Below, in pieces: positions 1-7,278 of a DNA stretch of 64,000 nt. Under the pieces are notes generated by a model. It was not told where the DNA came from. It ran no database searches and saw only the letters and a program-made list of their open reading frames with translations. The stretch's first letter is position 1. The number at the start of each line of letters is the position of its first letter. The translations under genes and the position numbers were made by a program. Location of the stretch: the NCBI GenBank assembly GCA_036379955.1, contig DASVFR010000016.1, positions 1 to 64,000 on the forward strand, read 5' to 3'. This DNA comes from VRUE01 sp036379955 (GTDB taxonomy: Bacteria; Actinomycetota; Thermoleophilia; Solirubrobacterales; 70-9).

Positions 1-53
1 GTTCCCGGGGACCCCACCCCCGGCGGCCCGACAAACGGTTGCTGGTGAGCGCC

Positions 54-1124
54 TTACGACGTGAGGGCGTCGGTGGTTCGCTCTGAGGTGTGGCCGTCCC
101 AGAGGGGTGGGGGAGCGGGGGGCTTTGCGGGGCGCTGGGATAGAGCTTTGGGGATGGTTGAGATGGTTGCGGGGTCCAGGCCCAGGAGGGTGTTGGTGCC
201 GGCGGTGACGGTTATCGGGCGCTCGGTGTTGGCGCGCAGGGTGAAGCAGGGGATGCCGAGGTAGGTCGTCTCCTCCTGGATGCCGCCGGAGTCGGTCAGC
301 ACGGCGCCGGCGTCGGCGAGCAGGGAGAGGAAGTCGAGGTAGCCGAGCGGCTCGCAGAGAAGCAGGCCGGGGTGCTCGGCGTCGACCGACTCGAGCATCG
401 CCCGCGTGCGCGGGTGAACGGGGAAGACGATGGGCATCTCCCGCGCCAGGGCGCCCAGCCGCGTCATCGTCTCCGCCAGCAGCGGTCCGTCGACCAGCGC
501 CGGCCGGTGCAGGGTGACGAGGAGGAAGTCACCGGGCGCGACGCCGAGCCGGGCCGCGGCCGCGGCGGCGCGGAAGCGCTCCTCGAGCGCCACCAGGGTG
601 TCGATCATCGTGTTGCCGACCAGGTGGATGCGCTCGGCGGGGATCCCTTCGGCATGCAGGTTGTCGACGGCCTCGGGGCTGTGGACGAAGAGGCGATCCG
701 ATAGGTGATCGGCGACGACCCGGTTCACCTCCTCCGGCATCGTGCGGTCGAAGCTGCGCAGCCCGGACTCGACGTGGGCGAGCGGGATATGCATCTTCGC
801 CGCGGTCAGCGCCGCCGCCAGGGTCGAGTTGACGTCGCCGGGGACCATGACCAGATCGGGGCTCTCCTCCGCCAGGACGGGCTCGAGCCGTTCCATCACC
901 CGCGCCGTCTGCTCGGAGTGGGTACCGGACCCGACCTCGAGCATGTGGTCGGGCTCGGGGACGCCGAGCTCCTCGAGGAAGACCTCGGACATCATCCGGT
1001 CGTAGTGCTGACCGGTGTGGACGAGGACGTGGCCACCGTCGGGCAGGCGCTCGCGCAGGGCGCCGATCACCGGCGCGGTCTTGACGAAGTTGGGGCGGGT
1101 GCCGACGACGTAGACGATGCGCAC
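54..1124 (-). CDS. wecB: UDP-N-acetylglucosamine 2-epimerase (non-hydrolysing)
   Basis: Interconverts UDP-GlcNAc and UDP-ManNAc in the cytoplasm, supplying ManNAc units for envelope polysaccharide. Visible family signatures are VGTRPNFVK at residues 7-15, HTGQHYDRMMS near 50, PGDVNSTLAA near 95, HVESGLRSFDRTMPEEVNR near 120 and TDSGGIQEE near 280. The 356-residue length fits the family. The open frame extends to 1196, but I chose the GTG at 1124 because the family motif starts at once and a TACTGT hexamer lies 7 nt upstream; the extra residues look non-coding. It is divergent from rpmI. No other polysaccharide genes are adjacent in the window; its downstream side is cut by the window edge. 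Confidence 0.93.
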   Translation of the reverse strand: MRIVYVVGTRPNFVKTAPVIGALRERLPDGGHVLVHTGQHYDRMMSEVFLEELGVPEPDHMLEVGSGTHSEQTARVMERLEPVLAEESPDLVMVPGDVNSTLAAALTAAKMHIPLAHVESGLRSFDRTMPEEVNRVVADHLSDRLFVHSPEAVDNLHAEGIPAERIHLVGNTMIDTLVALEERFRAAAAAARLGVAPGDFLLVTLHRPALVDGPLLAETMTRLGALAREMPIVFPVHPRTRAMLESVDAEHPGLLLCEPLGYLDFLSLLADAGAVLTDSGGIQEETTYLGIPCFTLRANTERPITVTAGTNTLLGLDPATISTIPKALSQRPAKPPAPPPLWDGHTSERTTDALTS

Positions 1125-1131
1125 GGGCGCC

Positions 1132-1137
1132 ACAGTA
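1132..1137 (-). promoter_or_regulatory. -10-like TACTGT before wecB
   Basis: The hexamer lies 7 nt before the GTG at 1124 and there is no Shine-Dalgarno, so a leaderless transcript is suggested. Confidence 0.4.
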
Positions 1138-1144
1138 CCCGCGC

Positions 1145-1190
1145 CGTCTGTCAGACGAGAGCCGTCGAGCGCTCCAACGGCGCCCGTCTG
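1145..1190 (+). promoter_or_regulatory. Alternative hairpins upstream of rpmI
   Basis: CAGACG (1152-1157) can pair either with the adjacent upstream CGTCTG (1145-1150) or with a second CGTCTG (1185-1190). The second choice encloses a further GCCGT/ACGGC helix (1161-1165 with 1177-1181). Two mutually exclusive hairpins just before a ribosomal protein operon resemble autoregulatory leaders such as the L20 leader. I do not know the transcription start, so the RNA may not include it. Confidence 0.3.
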
Positions 1191-1207
1191 CTTCAATAGC
1201 GATTCAC

Positions 1208-1408
1208 ATGCCCAAGATGAAGACCCACTCCGGTGCCAAGAAGCGCTTCCGCAAGACCGCGACGGGCAAGCTGCGCGGCCGGCGGGCCTACTCGAGCCAC
1301 ATCCTCGAGAAGAAGTCGCCGAAGCGCAAGCGGCGGATGGCGCGCCCGGTCGAGATCTCGCCGGCCGACGTGAAGGTGATCAGGCATCTGATGGGTGGCA
1401 CGAAGTGA
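1208..1408 (+). CDS. rpmI: 50S ribosomal protein L35
   Basis: A 66-residue basic protein with the L35 signature KMKTHSGAKKRFRKTATGK at residues 3-21 and a Lys/Arg-rich C-terminal half. It binds 23S rRNA in the large subunit. Its stop codon overlaps the GTG start of rplT, so the pair is translationally coupled. In most bacteria infC precedes rpmI-rplT; here wecB is divergent immediately upstream and no infC is present, so the operon is two genes only. No clear Shine-Dalgarno precedes the ATG. Confidence 0.97.
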   Translation: MPKMKTHSGAKKRFRKTATGKLRGRRAYSSHILEKKSPKRKRRMARPVEISPADVKVIRHLMGGTK

Positions 1409-1764
1409 GCCGCGTCAAGCGCTCCGTCCACGCCCGCAAGAAGCGGCGCAAAGTCCTCAAGGAAGCGAAGGGCTACTTCGGGCGCAAGCACTCCTCCTAC
1501 CGCTTCGCCAAAGAGCAGGTGCAGCGCTCGGGGATGTACGCCTACCGCGACCGCCGCAATCGCAAGCGCGAGTTCCGCCGCCTCTGGATCACGCGGATCA
1601 ACGCCGCCGCGCGCCTGGAGGGCATGAGCTACTCCGAGCTGATCCACGGCCTCAGCGAGGCCGGGGTCGAGGTCAACCGCAAGATGCTCGCCGAGATCGC
1701 GGTCAGCGACCGCGAGGCGTTCCGCCGATTCGTGGAGCTAGCCCGGGAGGGTGCGGCCGCCTAG
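1405..1764 (+). CDS. rplT: 50S ribosomal protein L20
   Basis: 119 residues with the L20 family signature: RVKRSVHARKKRRKVLKEAK at the N-terminus, GYFGRKHSSYRFAKEQVQRS, then YRDRRNRKREFRRLWITRIN and the globular C-terminal half. It binds 23S rRNA early in assembly of the large subunit and in other bacteria represses its own operon. The GTG start at 1405 overlaps the rpmI stop by four bases (GTGA). A longer frame upstream exists but is the shadow of rpmI. A clear intrinsic terminator follows. Confidence 0.97.
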   Translation: MSRVKRSVHARKKRRKVLKEAKGYFGRKHSSYRFAKEQVQRSGMYAYRDRRNRKREFRRLWITRINAAARLEGMSYSELIHGLSEAGVEVNRKMLAEIAVSDREAFRRFVELAREGAAA

Positions 1765-1790
1765 CCGCAGCCACACTCCACTTTTCCCGG

Positions 1791-1816
1791 GCGGGCCGTT
1801 ACACGGCCCGCTTTTT
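1791..1816 (+). terminator. Intrinsic terminator after rplT
   Basis: A 9-bp perfect stem (GCGGGCCGT with ACGGCCCGC), 3-nt loop TAC, followed directly by TTTTT. It lies 27 nt after the rplT stop and before trmH, so it closes the rpmI-rplT operon. Confidence 0.9.
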
Positions 1817-1869
1817 CGTTCCAGGAGAAGAAACGACCGACCAGAAAGAGTCCACCGCAAGCCAAGCCG

Positions 1870-2589
1870 ATGATCGAGAGCCCCCAAAACGAGAAGCTGA
1901 AGCTGGTCCGCAGGCTTGGCGAGCGCAAGCACCGCGATAGCGAGGACGTTTTCGTCACCGAGGGCGAGGACCTGCTCGAGGCCGGGTTCGCGGCCGGTGC
2001 CAAGCCGCGCTTCGTCCTGGTAGCCACGGGCAGCGGGCTCGACGGCGACGAGGTGGCACCCGAGCTGCTCGCCTCGGTCTCCAACCTCGGCTCGGGCACG
2101 CGGGCGATCGCCGTCTGGCCAAGACGCTGGGCCGAGCCGGGCGGCGCGCCCTGTCTCTACCTGCACCGGGTAGCCGACCCCGGCAACGTCGGCGCGATCG
2201 TGCGCACGGCACACGCGCTGCTGGGCGGGACCGTCGTGCTCGGGCCCGAGTGCGCCGACCCGTTCTCGCCCAAGGCGGTACGGGCGAGCATGGGCTCGAT
2301 CTTCGGCCAGCCCGTGGTGCGGGCCGAGGTCGGCGAGACGCCGGCGCCGCGAGTCGCGCTCGTCGCCCACGGCGGCGATGGGCTCGCGGCCATGGACGGC
2401 GCCACGACGATCTGCCTCGGCGCCGAGCGCGAGGGCCTGCCCGAGAAGGTGCTCGCCGCCTGCGAGGCGCGAGCGACGATCCCGCTCCGCCCGGGCGGAG
2501 CCGAGTCGCTCAACGTCGCCGCGGTCGCTGCCATCTGCGCCGAGCGGATATCTTCGCTCGCCATGCCGGAGGCTGGTGCCGATGACTGA
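1870..2589 (+). CDS. TrmH/SpoU-family RNA 2'-O-methyltransferase
   Basis: 239 residues. An N-terminal substrate-binding domain (about residues 1-90, with the typical opening of MIESPQNEKLKLVRRL) precedes a SPOUT methyltransferase domain. That domain carries its three motifs: DPGNVGAIVRTA near 103, LGAEREGLP near 182 and IPLRPGGAESLNVAAVAAI near 203. It methylates a ribose 2'-OH in rRNA or tRNA using SAM; the exact nucleotide cannot be read from sequence (23S rRNA G2251-type and TsnR-type enzymes are both plausible). It overlaps pheS by 8 nt, a common arrangement in actinobacteria and Firmicutes, so it probably heads the pheST transcript. Confidence 0.88.
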   Translation: MIESPQNEKLKLVRRLGERKHRDSEDVFVTEGEDLLEAGFAAGAKPRFVLVATGSGLDGDEVAPELLASVSNLGSGTRAIAVWPRRWAEPGGAPCLYLHRVADPGNVGAIVRTAHALLGGTVVLGPECADPFSPKAVRASMGSIFGQPVVRAEVGETPAPRVALVAHGGDGLAAMDGATTICLGAEREGLPEKVLAACEARATIPLRPGGAESLNVAAVAAICAERISSLAMPEAGADD

Positions 2590-3652
2590 GACAGCGCTCG
2601 ATCGGATCGAGGCAATCGGGGCCGAGGTCGAGGCCGCGGTCGAGGCCGCCGCCGGCACCGCCGAGCTGGAGGAGCTCCGGGTTCGCTACCTCGGCCGCAA
2701 GGCCGAGTTGACGGCGATCCTGCGCGGAATAGCCGAGCTGCCCCCCGAGGAACGGGGCGCCGTTGGCGCCGCCGCGAACAAGGCCCGCAAGGGGCTGGAA
2801 GCGGCGATCGAGGAGCGGGGGACAGCGCTCGACGCGGGCGAGCTGGAGGCGCGCCTGGTCGAGGACCGGATCGACGTCACCCTGCCCGGGGCGCCGCCGC
2901 GCCCGGTCGGCCACGTTCACCTGATCACCCGCACCACGCGCCTGATCGAGGACGTGATGGTCGGCCTCGGCTACCGGGTGATGGAGGGCCCCGAGGTCGA
3001 GCACGACTACTACAACTTCACCGCGCTCAACCACCCGCCAGGGCACCCGGCCCGGATGCTCCAGGACACCTTCTACGTCCAGTCGGACCCCGAGGTGCTG
3101 CTCCGCACCCACACCTCGCCCGTGCAGGTGCGCAGCATGGAGGCGCAGCCGCCACCGATCTTCATGATCGCGCCGGGCAAGGTCTACCGGCGCGACTCCG
3201 ATGCCACCCACAGCCCGATGTTCCACCAGGTCGAGGGCCTGGCGGTCGGCGAGGGAATCACGCTCGCCGACCTGCAGGGCACGCTGACCGAGATGCTCAG
3301 CGCGATCTTCGGCGGCGAGCGCAAGGCGCGCATGCGCCCTCACTTCTTCCCCTTCACCGAGCCGAGCGTCGAGTTCGACGTCTCCTGCTTCCAGTGCCAG
3401 GGGACCGGTGCCCTCGCCGGCGGCGAGCGCTGCAACCTCTGCAAGGGGATCGGCTGGATCGAGGTCGGCGGCGCCGGCATGGTCGACCCCAGCGTGCTCG
3501 GCTTCGTCGAGTCCAGCGGCTACGACACCGAGCGGGTGCAGGGCTTCGCCTTCGGCATGGGGGTCGAGCGGATCGCGATGCTGCGTCACGGCGTCCCAGA
3601 CCTGCGGCGCTTCTTCGACAACGACGTGCGCGTGCTGGAGCAGTTCTCATGA
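2582..3652 (+). CDS. pheS: Phenylalanyl-tRNA synthetase alpha subunit
   Basis: Catalytic subunit of the alpha2-beta2 PheRS that charges tRNA-Phe. 356 residues: an N-terminal coiled-coil (about 1-85), then the class II core with motif 2 GKVYRRDSDATHSPMFHQ near 200 and motif 3 GFAFGMGVERIAMLRHG near 320. An insertion before the last strands contains CFQC and CNLCKGIGW, a four-Cys knuckle seen in a subset of bacterial PheS and probably a zinc site. The ATG at 2582 lies inside the end of trmH; the stop overlaps the pheT ATG (ATGA). Confidence 0.97.
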   Translation: MTETALDRIEAIGAEVEAAVEAAAGTAELEELRVRYLGRKAELTAILRGIAELPPEERGAVGAAANKARKGLEAAIEERGTALDAGELEARLVEDRIDVTLPGAPPRPVGHVHLITRTTRLIEDVMVGLGYRVMEGPEVEHDYYNFTALNHPPGHPARMLQDTFYVQSDPEVLLRTHTSPVQVRSMEAQPPPIFMIAPGKVYRRDSDATHSPMFHQVEGLAVGEGITLADLQGTLTEMLSAIFGGERKARMRPHFFPFTEPSVEFDVSCFQCQGTGALAGGERCNLCKGIGWIEVGGAGMVDPSVLGFVESSGYDTERVQGFAFGMGVERIAMLRHGVPDLRRFFDNDVRVLEQFS

Positions 3653-6192
3653 GGGTTCCGTACTCGTGGCTGCAGGAGTACTGCGATCCGGACATGGAGC
3701 CCGGCGCGCTCGCCGAGCGGCTGGCGATGACCGGAACCGAGGTCGAGCGGGTGGGACTGGTCGGGCCGCCGGTGGCCGAGGGCTTCGTCGTCGGCAGGGT
3801 GCTGAGCGCCGAGCCTCACCCCGACGCCGACCGGCTGCGCGTCTGCGCGGTCGACACCGGCGACGGCGAGCGCACGATCGTCTGCGGCGCCCCCAACGTG
3901 GCGGCCGGCCAGACGGTGCCGGTGGCGCTGCCCGGCGCGACTCTGCCCGGCGGCCAGAAGATCGGCAAGGCGAAGCTGCGCGGGGTCGAGTCCGCCGGAA
4001 TGATCTGCTCGGCGACGGAGCTGGGCGTGGGTGAGAGCCCCGACGGCATCCTCGTCCTCTACGAAGACGGTTCCGGTGCGCTTTATGCGGACCATGACCA
4101 CATAAAGCGCACCGGAAGCTTGGTGCCGGGGACGCCGCTGGCCGAGGTGCTGCCGATTGCCGAGCCCGTCCTCGAGCTGGAGGTGACCCCGAACCGGGTC
4201 GACTGCTTCGGCGTCTACGGCGTCGCCCGCGAGGTGCACGCGATCAGCGGCGCGGCGCTGGCGCCCGAGCCCTGGGCCGAGGACGCCCCCGCCGAAGGCG
4301 AGGGCGGGGTGGACGATTACGCCTCGGTGACGGTCGAGGTCCCCGAGCTCTGTCCGCGCTTTACCGCCCGCGTCTTCACCGACGTGACGATCGGCCCCTC
4401 GCCGGCCTGGTTGCAGGCGCGGCTCGCCGCGGCCGGCCAGCGGCCGATCAACAACGTCGTCGACATCACCAACTACGCGATGCTGCTCACCGCGCAGCCG
4501 CTGCACGCCTTCGACCTCGACAGGGTCCCGGGTGGGGCGCTGACGGTGCGGGTCGCCGCGGAGGGAGAGAAGATGAGGACGCTCGACGACGTCGAGCGGA
4601 CCTTCGACGCCGAGACGGTGCTCGTCTGCGACGCCGACGGGCCCTCGGGAATCGCCGGGATCATGGGCGGCCAGGTCTCCGAGGTCTCCGCGGAGACGAC
4701 CAGCGTCCTGCTCGAGGTGGCGAACTGGAACGGGACCAACATCCTGCGCACTTCGCGCTTGCTCTCGCTGCGCTCCGAGGCTTCCTCGCGCTTCGAGAAG
4801 CAGCTGCACCCGGAGCTCTGCATGCGGGCGCAGCGGCTCGCCTCGCGGTTGCTGGTCGAGCTCTGCGGCGCCAAGCTCGTGCCGGGCACGATCGACGTCG
4901 CCGCCGAGATCCCGCCGGCGCGGAAGCTGGTCCTGCGCGGCGAGCGCGTCGAGGGGCTGCTCGGGATGTCGATTCCGCAGGCCGACCAGGTCACCTACCT
5001 GGAGCGGCTCGGCTTCGGCGTCGAGGTTGCCGGCCGGGACCTCGAGGTCACGGTGCCGCCGGACCGCCACTACGACGTCACCCGCGAGGTCGACCTGATC
5101 GAGGAGGTCGGCCGCGTCCACGGCCTCGACGAGCACCTGCCCAGCACCCTGCCGGCGGTCGCCGGACGGGTCGGGGGCTTGACCCGCGAGCAGCGCCTGC
5201 GCCGCCGCGCCGAGGACGCGATGCGCGACCTCGGCTTCGACGAGGTCGTCGGCTGGAGCTTCACCGACCCGGGCGAGGCCGGCCGGCTGCGTCTCAGCGA
5301 GGACGACCCGCGCGCCAACCCCGTCGTCATCTCAAATCCCCTCTCCGAGGACCAGTCCGCGATGCGGACGACGGTCCTCGGCTCCCTGCTCGACGTAGCC
5401 CAGCGCAACCGCGCCCAAGGCGCCGCCCGCGTCTCAATCTACGAGTCCGCCCGCGTCTACCTCCCAACCCCGGGGCCGACGGGCCGAAAAGCGCTCTATA
5501 TCAGCGGAAATCGGCCCGTCGGCAGCCTGGCGGGGGAGTTTGCCGGGGAGCGGGGGGCGCCTGACGTGGAGCCGCACCGGATCGGGGCGCTGGCTGTGGG
5601 CTCGCTTGCGCCGGGCTCGTGGCGCGGCGGTGGCGAGCCGGCCGACTTCTTCGCGCTGAAGGGCGTGCTCGAGGCGCTCGCCGGGCAGCTCGGGGCGCCG
5701 CTTGCCTTCGAGCCGGCCGAGCAGCCCTTCCTCCACCCGGGGCGTTCGGCGGCCGTGGCGGTCGACGGCGAAGCCGCCGGCTGGCTCGGCGAGGTCCACC
5801 CGCTCGTTTGCCGCGAGTGGGATCTGGAGGCCGCGGTCGGCTTCGAAGTCGACCTCGCCGCTCTGGTCGGCGCGGCGAGAGCCGGCGAGGAGACCTTCGA
5901 GGATGTGACGAGCTATCCGGCGGTCAACCAGGACCTCGCCGTGGTCGTCCCCATCGAGCTGCCGGCGGCCGAGCTGCACCGCGCGGTGCTCTCCGCCGGG
6001 GGTGAGCTGCTGCGCTCGGCCGAGGTCTTCGACCTCTACGAAGGCAAGCAGGTCGGCGCGGGAGGCAAGAGCCTCGCGCTGCGACTCGAGTTCCGCGCCG
6101 CCGATCGCACGCTGACCGACGAGGAGGTCGCCGAGCGGCGCGCCGCGATCGAGTCCGCCTTGAAGGAGATCGGAGGGACGTTGCGTGGCTAG
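3649..6192 (+). CDS. pheT: Phenylalanyl-tRNA synthetase beta subunit
   Basis: 847 residues, somewhat longer than usual. It contains an N-terminal EMAP/OB tRNA-binding domain (about 40-155), the B3/B4 editing region (PRFTARVFTDV near 240), the B5 domain and a C-terminal FDX-ACB anticodon-binding domain (about 755-847). Two palindromic DNA elements lie inside the frame. One encodes residues about 141-157 (SGALYADHDHIKRTGS), at the end of the tRNA-binding domain where relatives have a short loop. The other encodes residues about 610-625 (PTGRKALYISGNRPVG). Both keep the frame open, so the protein should still fold with surface insertions. The start overlaps the pheS stop; the end overlaps argC. 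Confidence 0.96.
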   Translation: MRVPYSWLQEYCDPDMEPGALAERLAMTGTEVERVGLVGPPVAEGFVVGRVLSAEPHPDADRLRVCAVDTGDGERTIVCGAPNVAAGQTVPVALPGATLPGGQKIGKAKLRGVESAGMICSATELGVGESPDGILVLYEDGSGALYADHDHIKRTGSLVPGTPLAEVLPIAEPVLELEVTPNRVDCFGVYGVAREVHAISGAALAPEPWAEDAPAEGEGGVDDYASVTVEVPELCPRFTARVFTDVTIGPSPAWLQARLAAAGQRPINNVVDITNYAMLLTAQPLHAFDLDRVPGGALTVRVAAEGEKMRTLDDVERTFDAETVLVCDADGPSGIAGIMGGQVSEVSAETTSVLLEVANWNGTNILRTSRLLSLRSEASSRFEKQLHPELCMRAQRLASRLLVELCGAKLVPGTIDVAAEIPPARKLVLRGERVEGLLGMSIPQADQVTYLERLGFGVEVAGRDLEVTVPPDRHYDVTREVDLIEEVGRVHGLDEHLPSTLPAVAGRVGGLTREQRLRRRAEDAMRDLGFDEVVGWSFTDPGEAGRLRLSEDDPRANPVVISNPLSEDQSAMRTTVLGSLLDVAQRNRAQGAARVSIYESARVYLPTPGPTGRKALYISGNRPVGSLAGEFAGERGAPDVEPHRIGALAVGSLAPGSWRGGGEPADFFALKGVLEALAGQLGAPLAFEPAEQPFLHPGRSAAVAVDGEAAGWLGEVHPLVCREWDLEAAVGFEVDLAALVGAARAGEETFEDVTSYPAVNQDLAVVVPIELPAAELHRAVLSAGGELLRSAEVFDLYEGKQVGAGGKSLALRLEFRAADRTLTDEEVAERRAAIESALKEIGGTLRG
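4071..4117 (+). repeat. 47-nt palindromic element, TTCCGGTGCGC family, copy A
   Basis: Left arm TTCCGGTGCGCTTTATGCGG, 7-nt loop ACCATGA, right arm CCACATAAAGCGCACCGGAA; the arms pair with a single C-A mismatch. It lies inside pheT and is translated as an in-frame insert. The same element occurs at 7219-7265 and 32268-32314. Confidence 0.92.
5476..5522 (+). repeat. 47-nt palindromic element in pheT, different sequence (singleton)
   Basis: Outer 12-bp perfect helix (CCGACGGGCCGA with TCGGCCCGTCGG; one further G-C pair outside), a 4x4 internal mismatch, inner CGCT/AGCG helix and a 7-nt loop CTATATC. The 20-7-20 layout matches the other 47-nt elements although the arm sequence differs. It is translated in frame as part of PheT. 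Confidence 0.75.
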
Positions 6193-7216
6193 CGCTTACG
6201 TACAACCGCTCGACGGCGACCCTGCCGCGCGGGTGCTGGTCGCCGGCGCCTCCGGGTTCACCGGCGCTCTCGCGGCGCAGATCGTCTGGCGCCATCCGAA
6301 GCTGGAGCTGGCTGCGGTCACCTCGCGCGGCGACGCCGGCAGGCGGCTCGACGCGCTCTACCCGCGCTACCGCGTGCCGCTCGAGCTGAGCGAGCTGGAC
6401 CTCGACCGGATCGACGGCATCGACGCCGCGATCGTCGCCTACCCGCACGGCGCCGCGGCGCCGACGGTGGCGGCGCTGCGCGCGGCCGGCGTCCTCGTCG
6501 TCGACCTCTCCGCCGACTTCCGCCTGCGCGACCTGCCGACCTACGAGCGCTGGTACGGGGAGCACGGAGCACCCGGCCTCTTCGGCGAGGGGGTCTACGG
6601 CCTCACCGAGCTCTACCGCGAGGAGCTGCGCACCGCGAAGCTCGTCGCCACGCCCGGCTGCTATCCGACGGCGAGCGTCCTGGCGCTGGCGCCTCTTGCC
6701 GAGAAAGGCCTCGTCGAGGAGGTCTACGTCGCCGCGATGCAGGGCACCTCCGGATACGGACGCAGCAGCGACGACGCCGTCCACTTCAGCGCGATGACCG
6801 AGAACGCCTTTCCCTACAAGGCCGAGGGGCACCGCCATCGGCCCGAGATCGAGCAGGAGCTGGCGGCCCTCGGCAGCCCCGCGCCGGTCGCCTTCGTCCC
6901 CCATCTGCTGCCGCTCGACCAGGGGGAGCTGGCGACCTGCTTCGCCAAGCTTTCCGAGCCCCTGTCGAAGGAGCAGGTCCACTCGCTGTACCGGGAGCGC
7001 TACGCGGACGAGCCGTTCGTCCGCGTCCTCGACGGACCGCCGAACCTGCGCGCCGTGCGCGACACCAACGAGTGCCACGTCTACGTCACCGTCGAGGAGC
7101 GGGGAAGGGCGCTGGCCTTCTCCGCGATCGACAACATCTGGAAGGGTGCCTCCGGCCAGGGCGTGCAGAACCTCAACTTGATGCTGGGACTCGACGAGAC
7201 GGAGGGCCTGGCATGA
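6185..7216 (+). CDS. argC: N-acetyl-gamma-glutamyl-phosphate reductase
   Basis: Third step of arginine synthesis: NADPH-dependent reduction of N-acetylglutamyl phosphate to the semialdehyde, in the cytoplasm. 343 residues. The Rossmann motif VAGASGFTGALAAQ lies near residue 19 and the catalytic cysteine in VATPGCYPTAS near 160; the C-terminal part contains the usual NLMLGL ending. The GTG at 6185 overlaps the end of pheT by 8 nt, making arg genes a continuation of the pheST operon. Its stop (TGA) overlaps an ATG that opens a 21-codon frame across palindromic element B. Confidence 0.96.
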   Translation: MASAYVQPLDGDPAARVLVAGASGFTGALAAQIVWRHPKLELAAVTSRGDAGRRLDALYPRYRVPLELSELDLDRIDGIDAAIVAYPHGAAAPTVAALRAAGVLVVDLSADFRLRDLPTYERWYGEHGAPGLFGEGVYGLTELYREELRTAKLVATPGCYPTASVLALAPLAEKGLVEEVYVAAMQGTSGYGRSSDDAVHFSAMTENAFPYKAEGHRHRPEIEQELAALGSPAPVAFVPHLLPLDQGELATCFAKLSEPLSKEQVHSLYRERYADEPFVRVLDGPPNLRAVRDTNECHVYVTVEERGRALAFSAIDNIWKGASGQGVQNLNLMLGLDETEGLA

Positions 7217-7278
7217 CGTTCCGGTGCGCCTTTTACGGTCTATACCCACATAAAGCGCACCGGAAGGGGCTCGTGTGA
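7213..7278 (+). CDS. Putative 21-residue linker ORF spanning palindrome B
   Basis: An ATG at 7213 overlaps the argC stop (ATGA) and the frame ends at a TGA overlapping the argJ GTG (GTGTGA). The peptide starts MTFRCAFYGLYPHK and ends KGLV. It covers palindromic element B almost exactly. It could let ribosomes pass from argC to argJ and melt the hairpin; it may equally be a chance frame. No homology is recognised. Confidence 0.35.
   Translation: MTFRCAFYGLYPHKAHRKGLV
7219..7265 (+). repeat. 47-nt palindromic element, TTCCGGTGCGC family, copy B
   Basis: Left arm TTCCGGTGCGCCTTTTACGG, loop TCTATAC, right arm CCACATAAAGCGCACCGGAA. The outer 11 bp pair perfectly; four inner mismatches follow. 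It fills the argC-argJ junction. Its last bases GGAA plus the following GGGG form the argJ ribosome-binding site (7262-7269), so the hairpin could partly mask it. Confidence 0.9.

Noticed and set aside
1135..1196. A longer wecB starting at 1196
   Set aside because: The added residues do not resemble the family N-terminus and would place the start 11 nt from divergent rpmI; the GTG at 1124 fits the promoter spacing.
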